This document shows, piece after piece, positions 5,474 through 5,523 of a DNA stretch of 5,523 bases (within the stretch, counting starts at the first letter, position 1; each line of letters begins with the position of its first letter). The position numbers were made by a program, and so were the translations under genes. The stretch is from Candidatus Zipacnadia bacterium. Lineage in GTDB: Bacteria; Armatimonadota; Zipacnadia; Zipacnadales; Zipacnadaceae. The notes under the pieces are model-generated. The model ran no database searches. It saw only the letters and a list, made by a program, of their open reading frames with translations, and was not told the DNA's origin. Location of the stretch: positions 1 through 5,523 of the forward strand of contig JALGTI010000369.1 of the NCBI GenBank assembly GCA_029821455.1, read 5' to 3'.

Positions 5474-5523
5474 TCTTCCCTCTTGTTCTTATCCAGTATC
5501 ATACGGACTTGAAGGCCCTGTTA
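5474..5523 (-). other. Upstream edge of the oxidoreductase gene
   Basis: This stretch holds the ribosome binding site of the oxidoreductase (AGAGGG, about 5478-5484). Two of the three minus-strand frames are open from the window edge to a stop at about 5502 (TGA) or 5492 (TAA). Either could be the last codons of an upstream gene in an operon, but too little is visible to name one. No promoter is convincing here. Confidence 0.4.

Overview
This is a bacterial window in which every supported gene lies on the minus strand, so the reading order runs from high to low coordinates. Codon use is moderately G+C-rich in the riboflavin genes (ribD, ribE) and visibly more A+T-rich in the oxidoreductase at the right end and the unknown genes at the left end. 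The mix of a ribD-ribE pair, a DUF433 antitoxin-like protein and a Gfo/Idh/MocA oxidoreductase would suit an uncultured soil, sediment or mat bacterium. Chloroflexota is my guess from the flavour of the RibD and DUF433 proteins, but no phylogenetic marker here proves it.

Right part (5523-4299): a complete NAD(P)-dependent oxidoreductase of the Gfo/Idh/MocA family ends at 4457. An imperfect inverted repeat straddles its stop codon. Next comes an intergenic stretch of about 160 bases holding a good extended -10 promoter (4322-4351) that points into the next gene.

Middle part (4298-2187): a small three-helix membrane protein, ribD and ribE are tightly packed (4-base and 16-base overlaps) and should form one transcript. 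RibD carries the deaminase and reductase steps of riboflavin synthesis and looks intact. RibE, riboflavin synthase, is broken: its two lumazine-binding halves lie in different frames. Comparison with the protein's own second half shows that about 16 residues are missing exactly where an 11-base sequence could have recombined with a second copy.

Left part (2160-1): where ribBA and ribH would often follow, there are two unrecognised genes in the same reading frame, separated only by one TGA and 14 open codons. The second has a C-terminal D...ExK pattern of the PD-(D/E)XK nuclease type and a cysteine cluster. After a hairpin and a gap of about 130 bases comes a short DUF433 protein, normally an antitoxin, with no recognisable toxin after it. 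The left 127 bases hold no gene I can support.

The main points are the ribE lesion, the same-frame stop between the two unknown genes, and the possibility that these two form an undescribed nuclease-containing accessory module attached to a riboflavin operon. No CRISPR array, rRNA, tRNA or transposase gene was seen.
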